Part shown: positions 10,648 to 24,370 of the stretch, one piece after another
Position numbering within the stretch: position 1 is the stretch's first letter
How the letters are laid out: every line of letters begins with the position of its first letter
DNA from: Cryptomeria japonica
Taxonomy: Eukaryota > Streptophyta > Pinopsida > Cupressales > Cupressaceae
DNA: 64,000 nt
Direction of reading: 5' to 3'
NCBI RefSeq assembly: GCF_030272615.1
Contig: NC_081406.1
Span: 472,370,400-472,434,399 of the forward strand
Notes under the pieces: generated by a model
What the model was told of the DNA's origin: nothing
What the model saw: only the letters and a program-made list of their open reading frames with translations
The model's database searches: none
Made by a program: the position numbers and the translations under genes

Positions 10648-12681
10648 ATGCCTAGGAAGAAGAAGGACGATGTAGGAAAAAATGAACAACCCAAGGTCCC
10701 TTTACAAAAATGCCTTATGGATGCATTACCAGAGTCTATAGATACCGAAACTAAAATAATATTTCATGATGCTTGGGGAGAATGTAGAGATACTAATATT
10801 TCTCACACTAGTAGATCCCTTTTCTAGTATCTTTACAATAATAGAGATGAGAAAGTGCCTCGGTCCAACCCCTGGAATATTGACTTAGCGAAGGTCATAG
10901 TGCCAAATATGTGTATAGATGTAGAACTTATTAAGGTCTTGGCCCATAATTATAAAAAAGAAACCAGAATAGACAGGGGAATTGATGGAAACCCTATTTT
11001 GGTCATCACAAGATCATGCATTCAAGAATGCTTTCACCTGAATAGGCAGGCACTTACTAATATTGACAGGGAAGGATATCTGGTGGATATTGAAAGGATG
11101 GTAAAGAGTTTTGGACTGTGAGAGGTAGCTTACTTTAGGAAAAGAGACAAGCATAATAGACCAATGGTTGTGAATGATAAGGCTCCATTTCCTACACTCA
11201 AATTTATGGATTTTTTTCAGAAAACCTATCACGGTTGGTGTCAATTTTTTGGTGATAATCATAGAAGTAGAATGTTAGTGGATTTAATGTATATGTCCAC
11301 GAGGACCCAAAACCCTAACATTAACTCAGAATTTGATATTGTCAATGAGATTGAAAGAATTCTACACAAACAACTGGTTTGTTGGAATACTAGTAGAACT
11401 TTTAAGAATTATTCTCTATTGTGTCATTTAATACTCTTCCAAAATATAAATGTGTTTAGACATGCAATGAAGTTAACTAATGTAGATGTTATTGGAAAAA
11501 GACTCCCAGTTCATTTATGGTGTAGGCTACGGGACATGAACAGTAGAGACTGTGATTACAAGGTATTGCATGATGCCTTTGTTATGTGGATATTTAGGGC
11601 ACTTGGGGTTCAGGTTGAAAGGATTCCTTCTAAGATAAGGGAAGTTTGCAGGCCATTTGAATACAACCCAAAAAAGGGTCACACTCATAATTTTTTTGAT
11701 TGGATCTTCAAGAATGATCATACTCTCATTAGGGTATATGGAGGCAAGCAGACCCCCCACCAGTTGTCAGTTTTTTTATCAGATAGGGTTGCCTTTTTAG
11801 AATTTATTTGGTAGATGATGAGTTTTAAGAAGGAAGTGAATGGACCAAGGAAGAAGGGGAATTTCTCACCCCATGTAGTCAGGTATGCTGGATTGTCTAT
11901 TGGTTCTTGTTCCCTTGAACAAGTTTAGGGTTATTTAAAGAAAGCATATTGTCTAAAGGATGGAAGTGAGAGGGTCTATGACCCTGAAGGTTATTTAAAC
12001 ATCAAATTGACATGGTGGAAGATAATGCATGTAATTGTGTGACTCATCAAAAAAGTGGAACTTATTAAAGAAATTGGAAGAGGGTAGATAGAAGAAGGGG
12101 CAACCACATTTTCATCATGATCAAACCCATCAAATATTGAGGATGGAGTTGTGCTTGAAATATTTTGAGAAGCTATATGGATAAGCTACAAGCAGTGTAC
12201 CACAAGAGGTTAAGCTTGATCCTCCAAAAGGCATAGAAAATTGATTATCCATGATTCAAATTCAGAGAGTGCATCAATTTATCCCCCTCTAAAGAGGCAA
12301 AAACAAGATGAGATGATAACCATAGTCCCTTATGATGATTCTGAAGGAGAGGGGGGTACTGAAGAAGCTGCTAGTGCACTCAAAGAGCTTGGTAAAGGTG
12401 AAGAGATTGATAGATCACCTGGCTCTCCATCAGTATTTCAAGAGGAAGTCCAAGGCTATAAGGCTCAACTTATAAAAGGTGAAGAACCTATTGATTTTAT
12501 GGATGAAAGGGAAGCCATATCAGCTAGAGTTGTTGAAGATCAAGACTATTGAAACACAAGAATTCAAGAACTTTTGGATTCAAATGAAAATGAAATATTT
12601 TAAGGAGAAAAAGTGATTAAATTTGATGGGGATTGAAGAGTCTAGACATGAGGAGGTTACTCAGCAAACAATCAAGGATCT
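10648..12681 (+). pseudogene. Unknown large protein, 5' part (interrupted)
   Basis: From an ATG at 10648 (start MPRKKKDD) one frame carries convincing protein sequence for about 640 codons, broken only by stops and one single-base frameshift near 12600. The N-terminal 400 residues look folded and end near FLEFIW. A basic KRQKQDE patch (possible nuclear signal) and acidic runs follow at 12280-12520. Stops at 10828, 11122, 11812, 11926 and others are TAG, TGA or TAA, each one C-to-T step from CAG, CGA or CAA. The gene continues at 17453 after a 4.77 kb insertion. I do not recognise the family. By layout (folded N-terminus, charged coiled-coil C-terminus) it could be a transposon-associated ORF. 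Confidence 0.65.
12677..12681 (+). repeat. Target site duplication GATCT, left copy
   Basis: gatct here and at 17453-17457 flank the TG...CA insertion. Removing the insertion and one copy gives an uninterrupted reading frame across the junction. Confidence 0.85.
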
Positions 12682-13561
12682 TGTCATGCCCAACTTTTGG
12701 GCACAAAAACGGAACAACAAAAAAAAAATTTTGACATCATGAACTCGCAACATATCCTACAATTATAATAACTTTATTAGAGTTTTGTCTTATCTAGTGT
12801 GAAAATAAAATTGTTTACTAAGGTTGGGTTAATTAACCAACTCGAACAAGCGACTCTATTTGGCGGGGGATTAATCAGTGTCACAGATTAGTTAGCTAGC
12901 TCAATTACCTTAACTAAGTTGTCGTAAATAGAAACGAGGGATAAATGGGATATCTCAATGTATTAAATCATTTCCGACCATAAAATGATAATGTTATAAA
13001 GTAATTGATGCACGCGTGAATTCATTATTAAATCCAACCGATAGGGGTTCAGATTACTATAATGTCATTTGCCCACTAAAACCGACAATAAGCTAAAGCC
13101 AATTCTAATTTTCCCTAAACCCTTAATTTTGACGATTTAATTTTCAATCCGTCCAAAAATCGGTCTCAAGGGCTTAAGGTTCATAAATTTACAAATTCCT
13201 CCTTTTGAATTTCCCATTTACATTATATCCTATTGTCCACAATTAAATTGAGGAAAATCTATTGACTAATTAAATAAATTAATTTGATTTAGGGTATAGT
13301 TTATCCAGCTATATTAATTCTTCATTTTTAAACCCCTGGAATTAGCTATATTAAAATTTAAATTTTCTAAAGAATAAAAACATATGATAATTCAATTATA
13401 AAAATAACCCTATTTATTAATTAAAACTAAACTCTAGAACTTCCAATCTAAATTTCCCAACTCTAATTTAAAATTCTTTTAAATAAGGAATTCCCTTTTT
13501 CCTAAAATGCTAACCCTAATTATAAATTAAAATCATATTTTAAAACTCCAATCTTAATCTC

Positions 13562-13689
<128 letters not shown>

Positions 13690-13691
13690 CT

Positions 13692-13802
13692 TAAAATGCT
13701 AACCCTAACCCAAAATTGGGTTAGGGTTGCATTTCTATATATTCCCACTTTGTTTTATTTTCTTATTATTTTATACCCTAACCCGAAATGGGTTAGGGTT
13801 TA
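13692..13802. repeat. Two telomere-like palindromes
   Basis: Two short perfect or near-perfect palindromes pair ccctaaccc with gggttaggg. The first (ctaacccaaaattgggttag) is at about 13699-13718 and the second (accctaacccgaaatgggttagggt) is at about 13776-13800. They sit beside the TA tract inside the solo-LTR-like insertion. Confidence 0.75.
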
Positions 13803-13924
13803 TTATATTACTATTTTTTTTGTATGTGTTTAGTGTGTGATTGCAAGTACGGCGGATTAGGGCACGACGGAGGGATTGGCGAAGAGGGAAGGGCAGAGAG
13901 ATTGGCGTGGGGTTCTCCCGGGCG

Positions 13925-14164
13925 CCGCTGTGCGTACACACAGTGGCGGTAGCGCCACCCACTGTGTGCACACATAGTGGCAGACGGCATAACCGCCGCC
14001 CACTGTGTATACACATAGTGGCGGGCGCCGCTCACTAGCGTAGCACAGCGGCGGTCGCGTCCGCTCCATTGTGTTACACACAGTGCGGTGCCCTTCAGTG
14101 CTGCCCACTGTGTGTAGCACAGTGGCTCGGCCGTGAGCCGTCCACTGTGTTACACACAGTGGCC
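13925..14164. repeat. GC-rich array of seven near-palindromes
   Basis: Seven units built on ccactgtgtg..acacagtgg lie at about 13925, 13958, 13999, 14031, 14065, 14104 and 14141. Each is an imperfect palindrome of 22-25 bp and unit spacing is 33-42 bp. Linkers are G+C and CpG rich (cggcggtcgcgtccg and the like), in strong contrast to the AT-rich surroundings. Overlapping open frames on both strands follow the repeat and are not convincing genes. This could be a promoter-like CpG-rich part of the LTR or a minisatellite. Confidence 0.8.
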
Positions 14165-14189
14165 CGCGGCTCGGTGCCCGCGATTTCCT

Positions 14190-14680
14190 ACATTTTTTTT
14201 TTTTAAATGTTTTAATATTTCATTCTCTTTTTTTTTTAAAGTATACATTTATATATATATATATATATAGGTGTGTATTTTTTTATATACATATATAAAT
14301 ATATTTCCATGTGTGTATATATATATATATATGTATTCACTGCTATGACCAGAATACATACATATACCCCTTTTTTTTTTTTTTAAGGGTATCCATTGAG
14401 TATGATTCAGATGCAGGGGTATATATATATATATATATGCCTGATAGGGTTAGGAAGTTTGTTTGAGTTATTTTTAACACAGCAGCAAGCAATCTTTTAT
14501 ATATTTTTTTTGTTGTAACAGGAATACACAAGGACAAAATATGTTTCTTTTTTTTGTTGTTGCAGGGATATACACATATGGAAATTTATATATATTTATA
14601 TATATATATAGGTATATATTTTTCAATATATATACTTATATATTTATAGATATATATATATATATATAATTAAATGTTAA
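14190..14680. repeat. TA/TG-rich low-complexity DNA
   Basis: Many short tatata, tgtgtata and T-run tracts occur with no gene. The rest of the insertion (14680-17452) is AT-rich with no recognisable coding region. Frames at 15444-15949 have no domain. Confidence 0.7.
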
Positions 14681-17452
14681 GACAATAGGGTTGGGAGCCC
14701 TTATTTTGCTTTGAAGTTCTAACATCTAAGCATACAGGCCTTAGTCTATTAACAACAATAACCAAGTTCATATATATTTATATTTTTCTGTTTCACAACT
14801 TGCAGGAGTGGGTTAAAAATTAGCACATTCTCTGATTTTAGATTCCCATTTTCTAGGTGTAATTTATCCTAATATACAGCATTCACTAATATATCTTTCT
14901 TTTTACAATAGCTATGCAACATGCTTTCTACAGCAATGAGTAAATACTAGATCTTTTTTTTCGCTATGCCTAAACAAAGTTCAAAGCAATAAAATAGCAG
15001 TAATTAAACTATGCAAGTAAATATTGAAACCTAATGCATTCCTTTCTTTTTTCTCTTTTATTTTATATGCAGAAATAAACAAGATAACAGAATTCCTTAT
15101 GAGACAGAATTTTGATATAGTATACAACAACATAATAGGCTTTAGAATTTAAATAAAATTTACTTTGCTTACAGAATATTTAATTACAATGGCCCATACC
15201 TAAAATGGGTGTAATAATCCAATCAGTCTCTCATACTTAATGATGAAGACTTGAATAAAAGAACACATTTCCTCAAACTGAAATAAAAGAAAACATCTTA
15301 AAACTCCTTCTAATATTTTCTTGGAAAAACACATGGTATCATTTCTTTTTTTGCTTTTCTGTATCTGAGTAAAATCTACAACCAAACAAATCTGCAACTC
15401 CTAGATTTTTTTCCCAGCAACCTGCATATAAAACTTTAGGACCGTGACCATGGGATGCTCACCTCCCAGCCTAGGCTTACTAGAAGCCACCCCTGAGCTA
15501 AGAGAATCAAGACCTAGACGGGGTTACAACCAAGCAATACAACAAGCAAAAGGGGAAGAAAATATCACAACAGAGACACCCTTTCCCAAGCTGAAAACTC
15601 CATCACAAAATGTGATTCCTTATTAGGGTGGAAGTGGACCAAGTACCCTAGGGGAGAAATCTACTAAATAGAACTTACAGCCAACTCATGGCACCCATGA
15701 AAGCATAACCAAAAAAATCATTCTTAATCCCTGCACCCTTATGACCCCCAAAAAGGCAAGCATGCCATATTTGCTCCCCCTTATGACCCTCAAGTGAAAT
15801 AACACAAAAGAAAGCAACAAGGGTCTCATGGACAGACCCTTGAGATCACTCTCAAAATGAGAGCCTCTCACCCTAAGGGCTGTCAAGCTCCTTCCACCCC
15901 CAAGAACAATCTTTCCTCCCAAGGAAAGGATGGTCTTGAACACTCCCAAAACACAACATTACATAAAACAGAAATAAACAAGAACACATAAATTTTACAA
16001 TACAACACAAATAAAGAGTTACAGCAATTTCCATTCCAACATTCTATAACAATTTTACATTTACATAAGAGGGGAAAAATAACACCAACCTTGACCTACC
16101 AAAGGAAATCTAAGGGAAAGCTTGATGAAGAGTTGCCCAATCCTCTACTTCTTTTCTGCAATTCCTTTGCCCCCAAATCTGCTATCCTAAGACTGATTTT
16201 CCTCCAAAATTTTTCAAAAATCTCCAAGGATGGAGAGTGGGTGATTAGCTCACTAAGCTTCCATTCTTAGCCTAAGAAGGCCTCTCTCACTCCTTCCAAC
16301 CTCTTGGATAGAGTGAGGGATCCCTCATTGGGTTGGTCTTCCCTAGGTCTTACACACTCCCTAACCTAGGTACCTAGAGAAGGAAAATGGAATGGGGAAG
16401 AGGGATTACTCCCTTCAAGAAGGTTATCCTACCAAGGAGGGCACTCCTATAGATGGAATTCGTCCATCTTGGGAAAACCACTTTTTTGGGTGGTTAAACA
16501 AGTGCTAAGGGAAAGACACATGGCCAATTTTGGCCTTCACCCATAGCTACCCCATGAGGCCTAATAGGAATGCTCTAAAATTGACTCTAGGAGTTGATTT
16601 GACCCTCAAAAAGTCCACCTGAAGTTAACCTACGGGTCAACTCTGAGTTGACCCTCCTTGTGGCTCACTAACCTAGATTTCTTGGTTCCTTCAAGGATAA
16701 GTAGGAGATATAACAATTAACAAAGAATAAAACTCTCCAAAAAGGTGACATGACAAATTGCCAACACAACATACTACATAGGTGTCAAGTGACACTACAA
16801 CATAATTCCACATCACAATTACATACATGGCAATTGTCTCTTAAATGATTTAAACAATTCAATAAATACAATTTACACTCATGCAACATTTTACATTTAC
16901 GAGTAAAATACAATACATGCGGGGTGTTGTCTCTCCAAATAGACAACCCCTGGTTTTACTAACGCACATAGGCCTAGGCTCGATTCTCCATAATATTTCC
17001 ATGGTCACATGGATAATTTCCTGCACATCTCAATTTAAACATTAGTACTTCCCAATAGCCTCATATAATATAAAACACAAAATTAGAATACAATACATTC
17101 ATTTGCAAAGACTTGTCATTATAAAATACGATTTGTCACAAATCAAAGCAATTCATCACAATCCTCAAAATTTGATCCATTTACAAGATATGCAAACATA
17201 TTTCTAGCATTATAACAAATCCTGAAATTCAGATAATAACATACATCATCACAATATTACCCTAATCTGGAATCATATAATATTCTATAATCCACAAGGC
17301 ATAGAAATGGAGCATCAAATATATATCAATATTACCAAAAATCGTGGGATCATAAAAAGTTCTATATCCATAGTGTGTCAAAACTAGCATCCAAAATAGT
17401 TCTAACATGAAAATAACTGAAAAGATAGGATAGGTCGGGGTAGGGCCTCACA

Positions 17453-18898
17453 GATCTGCATCTTGATGAGGTCAATTGTACCTTGGAAGAGGCTAGAGAG
17501 ATGGTGCAGAAAAGTAATATGCTCATTGTTCTAGGGTTGACTCTGAAACATTTGTTCTTGCTTGACCAAGTCATAAAACAAGAGGACCCTACATTTTTTG
17601 CTCATTTTGATACTGATGAGAAGATAAGTGGATCAGGGTACAATCCCAAAACTGAATTTTTGGCCACATGGGTGAGTTTTAAGGGCCTTCATAAGCCCAA
17701 ATTACTTGACATTGTCAAAGGAAATGGTGGAATGGCAGTGGTGCAAACAATGGAAAACACTTCTCCTTTGGTATTAGCTACAAAATTAATGCATAGAGTA
17801 ATGTTTAATAAAGACCAAGTCAAACATATGCAAGAGAAATTAGAGAAGGCACAGACTATGGTGACACAAATGAACAAAGCCATCAATCAATTGTACCTTG
17901 ATAATGTTGCTTTGAAGAAAGAAATGCAAATATTAAAGAGTAGTAATTAGAGCAAGATGCTAGTACTACATAAGGATGCCTCCTCTATACCAATTGATGT
18001 AAAGGATGATGAAGTGTCAAAAGAAAAAATGGATAAGTATGTAGAGTAAAATCACCAATTAAGTAGTATGAATGAAATTCTTTTATAGGAAATCCCTAAG
18101 CATGTGTTAAATGCTTTAGAGAAAGTACTGACATACAGGGTTGATTTAGTGATTAGTAAATGTGATGAAGTATATGATGGATACCATACTCTATTGGACA
18201 CATTAGCAACATTTTCTAAACATAAGCCACAATTAGATGAGCTGTCGAGGAGGTGGAAGCCCTCTCATTATGATTAGATTAGGCTTCATGCGGTTACTCG
18301 GAGGAATCCAAATGCACTTGGTGAAATGAAAGAAATAGAGGAAATAATCAAAACTATTATTAAGGAAATAGATTATATAGAATGGGAAGAAGGAAGAGTA
18401 AAATAAAAATTACCCTCCTTTCATACTATTAAGCATTGGACAATCATTGAATTCATTGATAAAGAGGGTCGTGTAAAGAGTTTGGAAGAATGGAAAATAG
18501 AGTATAAAGACATGGTTTCACAGATCATTTCTTATTTGAAGGAAGATAAAGACATCAGTGTTAAAAAATTTAACATGTTCCTAGATCAAGTTGTATTGGA
18601 AAATAGATTCTCAAAGTTTGTGGTTGAAGTTTGAGCAAATACTAGCAAGAAATGGAGAGACCATTTATTTATTATGCCACATGTTCTCCATTACCAATGG
18701 CCTACTCATGTTCAAATCTCAGAATGGGTAGAGGAGTAATTCAAACCTACCAAGATGTCTTCCCAGAGGAAGAAATAGGTACTCGAAGGAAAGGAGCAAA
18801 CTGGCAAAAAATCACATGATGAATTAGACCCTAGGGTTATTTCTTCCTTGTTTCAGCATGATATTCTCCAAAAAAGATTTTTTTAGTTATCTTCCTGA
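17453..18898 (+). pseudogene. Unknown large protein, 3' part (coiled coil)
   Basis: This continues the pseudogene that starts at 10648. The frame beginning GAT CTG CAT at 17453 follows directly from GAG GTT ACT...ATC AAG GAT at 12650-12681 once the insertion is removed. Residues around 17810-17950 form a heptad-like charged coiled coil (MQEKLEKAQTMVTQMNKAI and on). After that come helical, charged segments to about 18880, with a final TGA at 18896-18898. In-frame stops (17948, 18046 and others) are again TAG, TAA or TGA of the kind made by C-to-T change. Joined, the coding length would be roughly 1,150 codons. The family is not recognised. Confidence 0.6.
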
Positions 18899-21394
18899 TG
18901 TGTTACTTTATTATGTTTTACTAAAGTTGTTAGTTATGAAAGGATGCAATTGTAAATAGTTTGAAGCTTGTCCCTTCTCCTCATTTTGTATAAAGGAGAA
19001 ACCAAGACCGTATTCTAAAAGACATTAGAAAATAGAATAGGAGCTAGATTAGATGAAGCAGTATACCATGTATTCATACTTTGAAGATTAATATAAAGAT
19101 CTAGTTTCTTTTCTCACAATTGTGGTGTGGAATTATCTTAAATTGGTCCTTTCTGATTATTAATTCAAGGAATTAATTGTCATTTTTTAAACTTGTGCAA
19201 AGGAATTCCTTTGTGATTATTAATACATGATGGGTCATCTATTTGCAAATACTAATGTTTACCAAGCTCAGAAATATGTTGACCACTTGGGGTCTATTAA
19301 TATCTTTATTAGAGATAATTAGTTATTGTTAAAATTATTCTCTTTTAGAAAGACATGTCTTTTCATTGAAATAACTCTTATTTTCCCTATATATGGGAAA
19401 TAATTTTATAATATTAAGATAAACAGAATAGATATGATAATTAATCAGATGTAAAGACTCTAATTTTCAAGCAATACGAAAGCCAGTTGTCTTATTTTGA
19501 AATGTGTTGTGTAGTTTTTCATTTCCAAATCAGTTCTCTGTTATAATTATCTATGGTTGATAATTGCTACTCTAAGTCACCGTGTGAAGAAATTGCATGT
19601 TGTTACATAGTTGGATCATCAAGATACATTTGAGATTTATAAGTCTATTGTGTCTTGTCTAATTGGTCTTTCATAGAGAAATTTAAATTCAATTAGACTA
19701 ACTATGAAAATATCATACAGTTATATAGAATTGGAGGTTGGGTAGTTGACAAATCTATTCAAGGGAGGATTTAAAATAGTGTTGCCACTCACATATCTCC
19801 AAAATTTGCATGTCAAATTCTTTTTATTTAAAAACATACTTAATCAATCTAAGGTATCAAATTCCAAATTATATGAACACGAAGAATTCAAAATTAAATA
19901 ATTTGGTGTATTCAATATCAATCACATGTTTCCTTAAGAGAAAGAAAAACACATTGCTACTAGTATTATTCCTAATTCAAACATATCTTTCACTTTTCAA
20001 TCCAAGGTATACTCAATTTTGTCATGACAAGGATTGATAATTTCCTTTATCCAGCTAGAACATAGAGAAGTTGTCATATATTTAAACATCGCATTAATTT
20101 CATCAATCAACCATTGTTAATTTATTCCTAAGATTGCCTATTTTATCAATCCAATTGACTTATTACACAACCTATTTATGATGAAAACTTTGGGGACATA
20201 GATCTTTTATCCAAAGGATTTCCTCCACTTATGCATGCATTCAATTTAAATGAAATATTTCAATGACATGCTTGCTTGTGTGAATAGTGTAGTCCTTGAA
20301 AATGCATTCTTCAAAAAGGGAGAGAGAGATACATTTGTTTTATATCAGTAATTAGTACTTTTGCAATTCACATCTCAGGAAGAAAGAGAAAGAGGAAGAG
20401 AGAGATAGATTTCAAACACCAACCATCAACAATATTTGCTGCATAAAATCACATATTTACCTAGCTTTCAGACATACATATTTCATATAACACATAAATG
20501 ACTTTATTTACTCATAAGTTTATAATTTCTTATACATCAAGGCATAAAAGTTTTGTTAGCTTTCCAAACATGTTTTGACACATAAAGATTTAGTTTACCA
20601 ATATTTTCATCCACATGTCAAGAGATAAGGAAGGGGAAAGAGAGAATTGATTTCAAATAGGACATGACACTAAAACTTCAAATTTTCATAAGTGATAACT
20701 TCAAGAAACATATTTTATTAATCATGAAAACAAATTATTATCCTTCCGACCCTGCAAAGACATAAGAGTTAGTGCGACTAGAAATCATATCTTACTCAAT
20801 GCTAGAAACATAGAGACACTTAAAATGAGTCCATCTGCAAATAAATCTTGCCCTCCTATAATCATTAAGAACTTTGTTCACATTTATTTATTTAATTATT
20901 TTCTTACCACATGAGAACAGATTAACCAATATGAACAGTTAGGTCATAGCACAAGAAGATTAAGAAAAAAATAGGCTTAAAGGATGAATTCTAAATTTTC
21001 CAACACGTCACCATCATGGAGCAAGGAAAACATATCATTAACACATTATTATAAGGTACTAATTATATGCAAAAGGGATAATGGGTTCCAAAGTTCCTAG
21101 TAATCAAATTGGAGATGATCCTAAAAATGACATTGTGAAGGGTGATTGGTCTAAAAAATATAAATGACTTTGCAATTATTTCACTACTACGATCAATTTG
21201 TCATCTTTCATGAAATTTCCCAAAACACTATTCATTATGATCATGAATTAAAAACATTAAAAAGTACATCATGAATTAATTATGTAATGGCATAAAAATT
21301 AAAAACATCATGAATTAATTATGTAACCATATAAGTCAAATATAATTCTATCAAGAAATAAATATCAAATAGATAATATAATTGCATAACTCAT
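18899..21394. other. AT-rich DNA without a recognised gene
   Basis: The second copy of the dispersed repeat lies at 18993-19068. Three A/G-rich tracts containing agagagat-type phrases occur near 20310, 20380 and 20630. A cactactac at 21182 was considered as a CACTA end but not accepted. The only open frame, at 19810-20037, has no domain. Confidence 0.5.
18993..19068 (+). repeat. Dispersed repeat, copy 2
   Basis: This copy shares about 42 identical bases with 9524-9566, beginning gaaaccaagaccgtattcta, and is similar beyond that. It lies about 100 bases after the stop of the unknown pseudogene. Confidence 0.7.
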
Positions 21395-22955
21395 ACATTT
21401 CAATGACATTGATCTTCTTCTTCATCCAACTCTTTGTCTATATCATCTGATCCAGATTCAACATTGTAAGGATTGGTATATTATAATCATTGCCATTGAT
21501 ATTAGTTTCAATAATGTCATCATCCACATGAATATCATCTTCATGAACATTAACTCCTACATCATCATGATCTAGTTCCTCTTCTTCGACATCTTTGTTG
21601 AGCACATCATCAACGAATTGTTGATCTTGATCATCATCTACATCATCTTCTAGTTCTTTGGATCTTCTTCTTCCACCACATTATACTTTACTGGCCTTCC
21701 TCTTGGATCATGTCTAACATTAAATGACCAAGCCAGTTTACCTGGAACCTCTCAGTAAAATACCTACTCACATTGGCTTGGAAGAACATAGGGATCATTT
21801 CCAGCTTGCTCGATCAACCTTGTATTAACCATGGTAAACCCATTATCATGTTCAATAATAGTTCTCTTGGGATCATTTTCATTCAATCATAGCCTGTACC
21901 ATTGGACAACAAATAGAACTAATTTGAAGGACTTAAATTGTCACTCAAGTATATCATCCAAAATCCCATAGTATCAATTTTCTGAGACTTCTAGATGTAT
22001 GTTGCTTCTGGATGAAACATTAGTCACCTGAAAGACTAGAGTCATCCCAGAATCACAAGTTTTCTTCGTGTCATCCAACTTTTTGATCTGAAATTTATGA
22101 CCACTGCACCACATAGCCTTGTGGTGTTTCACCTGCAATATCTCAAACATGTAAAAATTATTGCATTGTCAGTTGATAAACATATTTATTCTTGGTTGAA
22201 TGTATGCAAAGAAAAAAAACTCAGCATATATATACATCAATAATATAATTGAAAATAATTAAATAATATGGGTGACTAATATATTTATACATACTTGTTT
22301 ATCTCTTAAACCATATACTAAATCAATTTCCCTTGGTGTAACATTGGAATCTCCATTACGATGAGCTTCTTTAACCAATGAAGCCACACCTTCCCATGTT
22401 AATGCCAACTAGATTGTTGGCATCGTTCAATCCATACCATCTTCCAATCAAGATTTCTTGCAATGTACAAATGTAGTGCATCCCACTCTCAACCAACTGT
22501 ATCAAAAAAATTGAAATTCACAAACGACGTATAATTAGTTAATTACCATGGTATACGACCTTAATTTATAATCAAGATATATATTGAAGATTAATAATTA
22601 AATAAGTAAAATATACAAAAAAACCAAATGTAAAATGAATTCTAATTAATCTGCATTACCATATTATAATTACCTCTCACTTTCCTCAATCTACCTTTCC
22701 CCATTAGGTACTCCCCTTCGAATTTGTTAATGGAGTTGGGATCCCAAATGCGATCTACATGGAACTTTGCTGCAAACTTAGGAAGATATTCAAGAATGTA
22801 TACCATGGTTTGGTATACCCTATATCCCTCCACCATAAACCCTCAATATGTTCTCTTTGTCTAACCAAAGCCTTCAAAAATTGCAAGTGCCTCTCAACCA
22901 TCGACATTGACCTTGTGTGTACAGGTCCACACAATTCAATCTCCTCAACTTGTTG
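21395..22955 (-). pseudogene. CACTA (En/Spm) transposase C-terminal remains
   Basis: On the minus strand 22840-22950 encodes CGPVHTRSMSMVERHLQFLK, the hallmark of DUF4218 (usual GPVHYRWMYPFERYLK). It is followed after a frameshift near 22840 by MVEGYRVYQTM...ILEYLPKF. After a gap, 21700-22140 gives the DUF4216 pattern: YYGILDDILE.DF.SFK, then NGFTMVNT, DPYVLPSQ.EQVFY, and WSFNVRHDPRGRP. An acidic Asp/Glu-rich tail follows at 21400-21650. Both domains sit side by side in CACTA transposases. Several stops and frameshifts make it dead. The N-terminal catalytic domain is absent because the GypsyA LTR begins at 22956, inside DUF4218. Confidence 0.85.
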
Positions 22956-23566
22956 TGTCTGCCTAGCCAATTAGAACAATAACTAGACTTATAGTCTTAA
23001 CTCAAGGATTGTCCATCCATCCTGAGTAGCTATCATTTTCATGACTAAGGTTAATTTACTTGTCAACCCAGGGATGTATTATTTGAAATGGGCCTACATT
23101 GTAAATGCTCTAAGTTCATGTAAGAGTCACTATGTACTACTAGAAACTAAGTCTATCTAAAATAAGCAAACTGAAATATAATTGAATGGCTACAGAAAAT
23201 ATTAACATTAACAGATGATTCCAACTAAATAATTATTAACTAAGTTCAAAGCTAACAAACAGGGATTACTTTGTCTTCTTTGGCTACAGGAACAGTCACA
23301 TGATCTGGTTCCAGTGGTTGTAGGAATAGTCATTTGCTAGAGCATCTACTGCAGCAAAAGAAAACTTAATCTATCAATCACACAAGAATACTCACCAAGT
23401 GGGCCCCCTTGGATGAGTGTATCCAGACTTCAAAATGGTTCTATATGCTCATAATAACATATCCTTTATTCATTATTTCCAAAAGTCAATACAATACATA
23501 AAAATAAGAGAAATGCTTCTAATTCTTGGAAATGTTGTCTAACCTCTGTGAAGAGGTGCAGGTCTT

Positions 23567-23574
23567 TATTTATA
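23567..23574 (-). promoter_or_regulatory. TATA-box candidate in GypsyA LTR
   Basis: TATAAATA on the minus strand, conserved in the other LTR near 63567-63574, at a sensible place for LTR transcription. This is inferred from sequence only. Confidence 0.4.
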
Positions 23575-23933
23575 ATAAAGATAAAAACTTTCAACTACCT
23601 AGATCATGCCCATGAAATTAGATGAAAACATTTATTACATCAAGAAGAAGAAATCAATCCATGGAGAATGTGGGACTTTACTAACACGCAGCCAAGAATA
23701 TAGCATGGCAGTTTTTACTAGATCGATGCTTGCTGGAGACAACCATAAATGAGTCTGTACTACCTCTCTATTCCTTTGCCACTTCACTCGAACACCATCT
23801 TCTCCATTGTTTTAAATGCTCAATCACCCCAAAATGTCTCCAACTATTTGCATGGCGTGATTCTCCATTTGGCTTAACCCAACCGCTTCTACAGCAACCT
23901 ATTTACTCCTGCATTAAAGGTTAGAACATACAA

Positions 23934-23936
<3 letters not shown>

Positions 23937-24015
<79 letters not shown>

Positions 24016-24016
24016 G

Positions 24017-24058
<42 letters not shown>

Positions 24059-24120
24059 TGTACATATATATATATATATGTATATATGTATATATCTATA
24101 TATATGTATATATATATATC
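23937..24120. repeat. (TA)n/(TATG)n microsatellite
   Basis: A TA run with interspersed tatg units. The corresponding place in the 5' LTR (about 63940) has only a short tatatata, so the tract expanded after insertion. Frames over it are artefacts. Confidence 0.95.
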
Positions 24121-24356
24121 CATTTCCATTAATCAAAACATTTATACATCCATGCATGATATTACCATAATAATCCACATAGCTATAGGAATATTTATTC
24201 AAAACAATACAGGGTTCAGCGGGTTTATCTATCATTCAAAATGCACATAATCAAAACTCTGATATATCTCATGACCTTCACATTGTCCCTATATGCAAAT
24301 CAAAACATAGCAAAAACTTATCAGTCGTAGAAATAAAGAGCTATTATTTTATCTCA

Positions 24357-24370
24357 TCATTTTCCCCCCA
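24357..24370 (-). other. GypsyA polypurine tract
   Basis: tcattttcccccca on plus, hence a purine run on the element strand directly beside the 3' LTR. It is in the position needed to prime plus-strand synthesis. A similar C run followed by aactta recurs at 48077. Confidence 0.7.

Larger units (their letters stand above)
22956..24356 (-). repeat. GypsyA 3' LTR
   Basis: On the plus strand it starts tgtctgcctagcc and ends tattttatctca, so on the element strand it runs TG...CA. The same sequence recurs from 61722. A TATA-box candidate (TATAAATA on the minus strand, 23567-23574) lies just before a conserved cctctgtgaagagg hairpin at about 23542-23556 in both LTR copies. A TA microsatellite at 23937-24120 has expanded in this copy only. 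Confidence 0.85.

Noticed and set aside
21182-21192. CACTA terminus (cactactac)
   Set aside because: No matching inverted end or subterminal repeats seen. The word is too short to support a boundary.
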